Of a stretch of DNA of 64,000 nt, positions 60,363 to 64,000 are shown piece by piece. The translations under genes were made by a program, and so were the position numbers. Under the pieces are notes generated by a model that was not told where the DNA came from, did no database searches, and was given only the letters and a program-made list of their open reading frames with translations. The stretch spans positions 29,993,948 to 30,057,947 of the forward strand of contig JAVDOI010000001.1 in the NCBI GenBank assembly GCA_032191485.1, in the 5' to 3' direction. This DNA comes from Leptoclinus maculatus (Eukaryota > Chordata > Actinopteri > Perciformes > Stichaeidae). How positions within the stretch are numbered: the first letter of the stretch is position 1; every line of letters begins with the position of its first letter.

Positions 60363-63300
60363 AGGTGTGCACTGGCTGGGTACAACTTTCTGGATGGTGT
60401 CACAGCAGACCGACATAATACGTTCAACTAGTCGATGGAGACTCTTCAACTTTGTTCTGGGAGCCATTCACATCTTCTTTTTCCTCAATGTGAAGTACGG
60501 TCAATCCAGATACCGCATGGCTGGGTTCTATCTGGTATGTGTGTGTGTTTGTGGTCTGTTCACACAACATTTAAGACTTTATAAGAAAACATTATTTTGG
60601 AAAAAACAACTAATTATGATTTAATATAAATACAGTCTATCCTTTGAATTTCATTGGAGAAAAATCCCAATCTGCAAATTAATTTTATTTTAGAAAATGT
60701 AAATTTGAGAAACTATGAGTCACATTATAGCCATGAGTTAATTTATGAGCCAGTCCAAGTGCTGAAAACATGTATATTGCATGAAAGTGTTCACCAAATG
60801 GCTTATCTGAGATGCTGATAATGCACCAGTTGAATCTAAGTAGTCTCAAACACATTAGTTGAATAACAGTCAGATAAGCTGAATAAAAAATGGCAAAAGT
60901 TAAATGTGATGTGGAATAATTTAACCACCTTCCTCTGTTTCTGTTCATTCCTCTTCAGGCCATGTTCATAGAGAACGCCTTTCTTCTTCTGGCCTCCTCA
61001 TGGTTGTTTACAATGGTGTCCTGGGACACTGTGGGAATCCCAGCTGCAGTCTTCTCTAGCTTCCTCATTGGTGAGACACACAACTACTCTGTATGACAAG
61101 AGTCGACAGACATGCTAGCAGCTCTGCGAGGTTGTTCACAGCTGGGCTTTGAGCTAAAGGCTAATGTGGGCTTGCTAACATGCTCACACTGATGATGCTA
61201 ACATGCTGATGTTAAAGCTATGGTTAGTAATGCATTTAAGAAACATTTTTTGCTATGTTTGTTGAAATTCTTTTTACACCCTGACAGGATGTAAAGAGAA
61301 TTTCAACAAATCAACCTGATCAATAAATCAAATGCTCTGACCAAAAAATATAAACTAATCCGGTGTCTGTGGCTGTAACAGGACTGTAATAAGCCCATCC
61401 AATGCTAAATAGCTAAAAACTGTTCTTTTCTTTTGGGTTCTTGTACACACTCTTGCACGCCTCCATTAAAAGCCCTCCCTGTTTTTCTATTTACTTGTCC
61501 CTCTCTCTCTCTAGGAGTGATAGCGTTGGTGCTGTACTATCGTTTCCTTCACCCTAAGTCCTTTGAGATTTTCCAGAGTATTCGCCACAGGGGGATAAGT
61601 GGTGCCTGCGCAGAACGTGGATCAACACTGTCATTGGAGGAGAAAGTTACTCCCACTTTCTATCGCCATGCTACACTGTCCGGTTTGTTAAAGATCTGTG
61701 TATCTATCTGTCTATCTGTCTGTCTTTCTGTTCATCATAAAGACTATGGTTGTTGATCTTATCAGGAGGTGGGACCCTCATGGATCTCCCTATCCAATGG
61801 GAGGGATGGAAACATCACCACTGGCTGCTGATTCGCTTGGCCATGAAGACGGGGGATGTAACAAGCATCTGGTCGTCGTATGGCGAGGGGGGACTGGCCG
61901 GACTGATGGGTCTGTCTGAAGAAGTTCACTCCCCTGATGAACCTCATGTTCCTCGGGTTTGTTGCATTCTTGTTGTTGAATGTCCTGCTTAGAAGAGCTG
62001 TTGGTTTTAGTAGTGAGACTTCCTGCAACTTGATCTTTTAAAAAAAGTTGCATTACTATTAGTTTCAGAGGAGAGATTGAATGTATACTTGCTAAACCTG
62101 TCTTTCCTTGCATGCAGCCTAAAGTGTGATGTTATTATATATATTGAAAAGGGTTTCTCATTCTTATTTGTGCTGTGATTTGTCAGGGTCCCCTTATTCA
62201 GCCGCAGGTTACCCAGATCTTACTACCTGCTCCTCAACCAGCTCCACCACAGGTGACCCAGGCTCCACAGGCAAGATCTTTATATGAACTAGGACTACAG
62301 TAGATGTATACTTGAAGCCACTATGTGTAGGATTTAAAAATGGAGACAGATGAGCTAAAAGCAACACATAGACTGCACACATTTTCACAGCGTTTGGCAA
62401 ATTTTTCTACAAACAAAAACGTTTTGCCATTAGACTATTTTTTAAAAGACGCTAATATGATTACTTACGTTTTAGTTTGTCTTTCTGCCGTCTGAGGCTC
62501 AGCTGTCTGTCTCGTCCCCAGGTGAGAGAGGTGGTCCAGCCACCAAAGCCAGCTCCCTCCAGTGTCGTAGCCAGACCAGTTAGAAGAGCTCCACCCACAA
62601 CAATCCAGGATATGAGAACTTTTCCAGAGATCATCCCGATCCAGGAGGTCATTTTTGAAGAGAGCGCAGAAGAAGTGTCCAGCGCCCCACCATCAGAAAA
62701 AGGTTGGATTTTAAATGTGTTTGTTTAAATACCCAGAGAGCACAACAGCCTGTGGTATCTATGATCATACCGTCCGTAAGATCACACTTTAAACCTTCAA
62801 TTTGTTGGCAAACATTTACCTATTTACAAATCCAGCCCATATGGAGCAACACTAGCATTCATTCAAAGAATATAAGTCCAATATTCACTCTCTTCCATAA
62901 ATGCTCCACTATGTTCACCATCTCGTCTTTAACTGCATCTGTCTGCTGTTTAATGCTGCACTGGTCGTGTACAGTTGAGTTTTAAGAACTTTTCCGATGA
63001 ATACAGACAAGTAGTCGAAATCCATTGTTAATATAAAATATTGATTGTAGCCGCTTTAAGTTTAGTCATTTGAGGCATTTATTCAAATGCAAAGTACGTG
63101 TGCAAAAGGTGTTGCTGTTGCACAAATGTGTTTAAGCAGCGACACATATACAACTACACACTTTCTGGTCACTGAGTGCACACACACACTGAACATACCC
63201 TTACTACTTTAACTAATCTTTTAATCTTAACTATGAAATGTTAATACAAGTGGCATAGATGTTGATACATTCAATCTTTGCTAAAAGAAACTAAGTGTAG

Positions 63301-64000
63301 ATTATTGGTGAGCATTCAAGCTAATTTATTTTTTCCCCTTGAATGTTATAATACAAATCCTTTGTAGTCATAGTACCTCAAGGATGACATTACCTCTCGG
63401 AGATGTGTTCTGTTTTAAACACACTTTACCTTTTCATTTCATTTTCAAAGGTGATGATGAATTTCAGAGTGCTGCTTACGGCTCACCATCACTTTCATCT
63501 CCACTGCAACCAGACAGCCTCCCCCACATCAATAGCAGCGCTGTGTCCCTGACTGAAGCCTCGTCCTCCGTATGTTCCCTGGACATCAAGACTCCCGGCT
63601 GGTCACCTGAACGGCATTCCCCTCTCGTGATTGGTTCCCCGGACAAAAAAACCTCATTCCCTGGAGAGTCCAGCACTACACTTTACTTCAGCGCGGATGC
63701 ACATTCTCCCTCCAGTGGGAGCTATCTTGGCTGGGGCTCCGAGTTGTCGCCTATCTCCACCTACAGAAGTCCCTACCGGATCAGAGAGGCTCGCTTTATC
63801 ACATCCACCCCACGCCTGGAGCCTCGAGCTAGGTCAGAAAGTCCAGGTCCGTCCCCTATTGTCATCACCCCTGCCACTCCTGTTACAACACCAGGCCCCA
63901 CTCCAGGTGGGACCCCTGGTACGTCGACCTCCGCTGCTTCTACGCCTGGAGCTTCAGCATCTGCTGCTTCAACTCCTGGTGCTTCCACTCCTGGTGCTTC
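56815..64000 (+). CDS. xkr5: XK-related protein 5 (XKR5), multi-pass membrane protein, 3' end off window
   Basis: Exons 56815-56923, 58391-58480, 58743-58848, 59097-59263, 59741-59874, 60014-60092, 60365-60534, 60959-61070, 61515-61682, 61766-61956, 62187-62270 (or to 62252), 62522-62702 and 63451 to the window end; in frame for 713 residues. Phrases such as LFLLPGWGPQWLSYLWYLSDG, split by an exon border, ILHLGIFKRLWE, ADASALRLFEALVVTLPQTL, GVHWLGTTFWMVSQQTDII and HHHWLLIRLAMKTGD are the XK family core and fit XKR5 best. Several hydrophobic segments span residues about 20-370. The long cytoplasmic tail is Pro/Ser/Thr-rich and ends, still open, in TPGAS repeats. Some XKR proteins are caspase-activated phospholipid scramblases, but XKR5 has not been shown to be one, to my knowledge. 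Exon 62187 may use a GC donor. Confidence 0.88.
57475..57730 (+). repeat. Fish dispersed repeat / SINE-like tail in xkr5 intron 1
   Basis: It holds two tandem copies of AGTTTGTTGCACTTATT followed by TAAGTCGCTTTGGATAAAAG and CGTCTGCTAAATGACTGTAA with a (TAATG)-type tail. This end is very common in teleost genomes and typical of retroposon 3' ends. A tRNA-derived head was not recognised. Confidence 0.6.
59449..59500. mobile_element. hAT-type terminal fragment
   Basis: TAGGGCTGCGTGATATGGAG followed by AAAATCAAATAACACAATAT resembles the end of a common fish hAT MITE. No second terminus or target duplication was found. Confidence 0.4.
60327..60360. repeat. (TG)17 microsatellite forming an xkr5 acceptor
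   Basis: The repeat runs directly into TCAG, the acceptor of exon 60365. There is no separate polypyrimidine tract. Confidence 0.95.
61125..61225 (-). repeat. Copy of the GTTAGCATTTAGCTCA dispersed repeat
   Basis: The minus strand reads CATCAGCATGTTAGCATCAT, AACATGCTAACA-type units reversed, and TTTAGCTCAAAGCCCAGCTG, matching the order in the 15930 copy and the family at 42380. It lies in an xkr5 intron. Confidence 0.5.
62870..63055. repeat. Dispersed repeat, internally deleted copy
   Basis: Same orientation as 41350-41790 and sharing its landmarks; the central stretch is missing. It lies in the last xkr5 intron of the window. Confidence 0.55.
63850..64000 (+). repeat. Coding minisatellite (TPGAS/TPG units) in xkr5
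   Basis: ACTCCTGGTGCTTCC-type 15-bp units repeat in frame at the very end of the window, after looser TP(G) repeats. Copy number cannot be counted because the array runs off the edge. Confidence 0.8.

Overview
The window is vertebrate nuclear DNA, almost certainly from a ray-finned (probably percomorph) fish. It has many short coding exons with GT-AG introns, abundant CA/TG microsatellites, L2-like LINE pieces, hAT remnants, and several dispersed repeats I recognise from teleost genomes. No bacterial, viral or CRISPR features were seen.

Layout, left to right. (1) 1-9448, minus strand: gcfc2, 13 coding exons of a splicing-associated GCFC-family protein. Its 3' end lies beyond the left edge. 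A degraded hAT transposon (about 204-988) and a defective LINE (about 4.9-7.9 kb) sit inside it. (2) 9.45-10.35 kb: a head-to-head promoter region. (3) 10.2-36.5 kb, plus strand: itsn2 (intersectin-2). I could assemble 39 coding exons (1,882 codons, frame closed throughout) covering EH1, EH2, coiled coil, a greatly expanded E/R/K-rich helix, five SH3 domains, DH, PH and C2. The intron between the SH3 cassette and the DH domain contains a terminal exon for the short (EH/SH3-only) isoform and, just after its poly(A) signal, a candidate alternative first exon that would start a DH-PH-C2-only protein in the correct phase. (4) 36.5-50.4 kb: itsn2 3' UTR, then about 11 kb of intergenic DNA with dispersed fish repeats. 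(5) 50.5-52.3 kb, plus: eva1a, an autophagy-linked single-pass membrane protein, complete in three coding exons. (6) 52.9-56.6 kb: a foldback structure of about 1.1 kb with arms over 400 bp, and a 5'-truncated LINE. (7) 56.8-64.0 kb, plus: xkr5, an XK-related multi-pass membrane protein, 13 coding exons to the right edge, where it ends open inside a TPGAS-type coding minisatellite.

The genes are not an operon. gcfc2 and eva1a are also neighbours on human 2p12, and ITSN2 is on human 2p, so the block is a rearranged piece of conserved synteny (from memory). The itsn2 paralogue (2a or 2b) cannot be settled here.

Most interesting points: the split architecture of itsn2 (scaffold-only and putative GEF-only products from the two sides of one intron); the 270-residue E/R/K helix; CA repeats just after donors and TG repeats just before acceptors, including two introns with both; the large foldback near eva1a; and a clean 75-bp hAT miniature element with its 8-bp target duplication. 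All exon boundaries were read by eye from homology, frame and splice consensus. Untranslated exons and promoters are much less certain.
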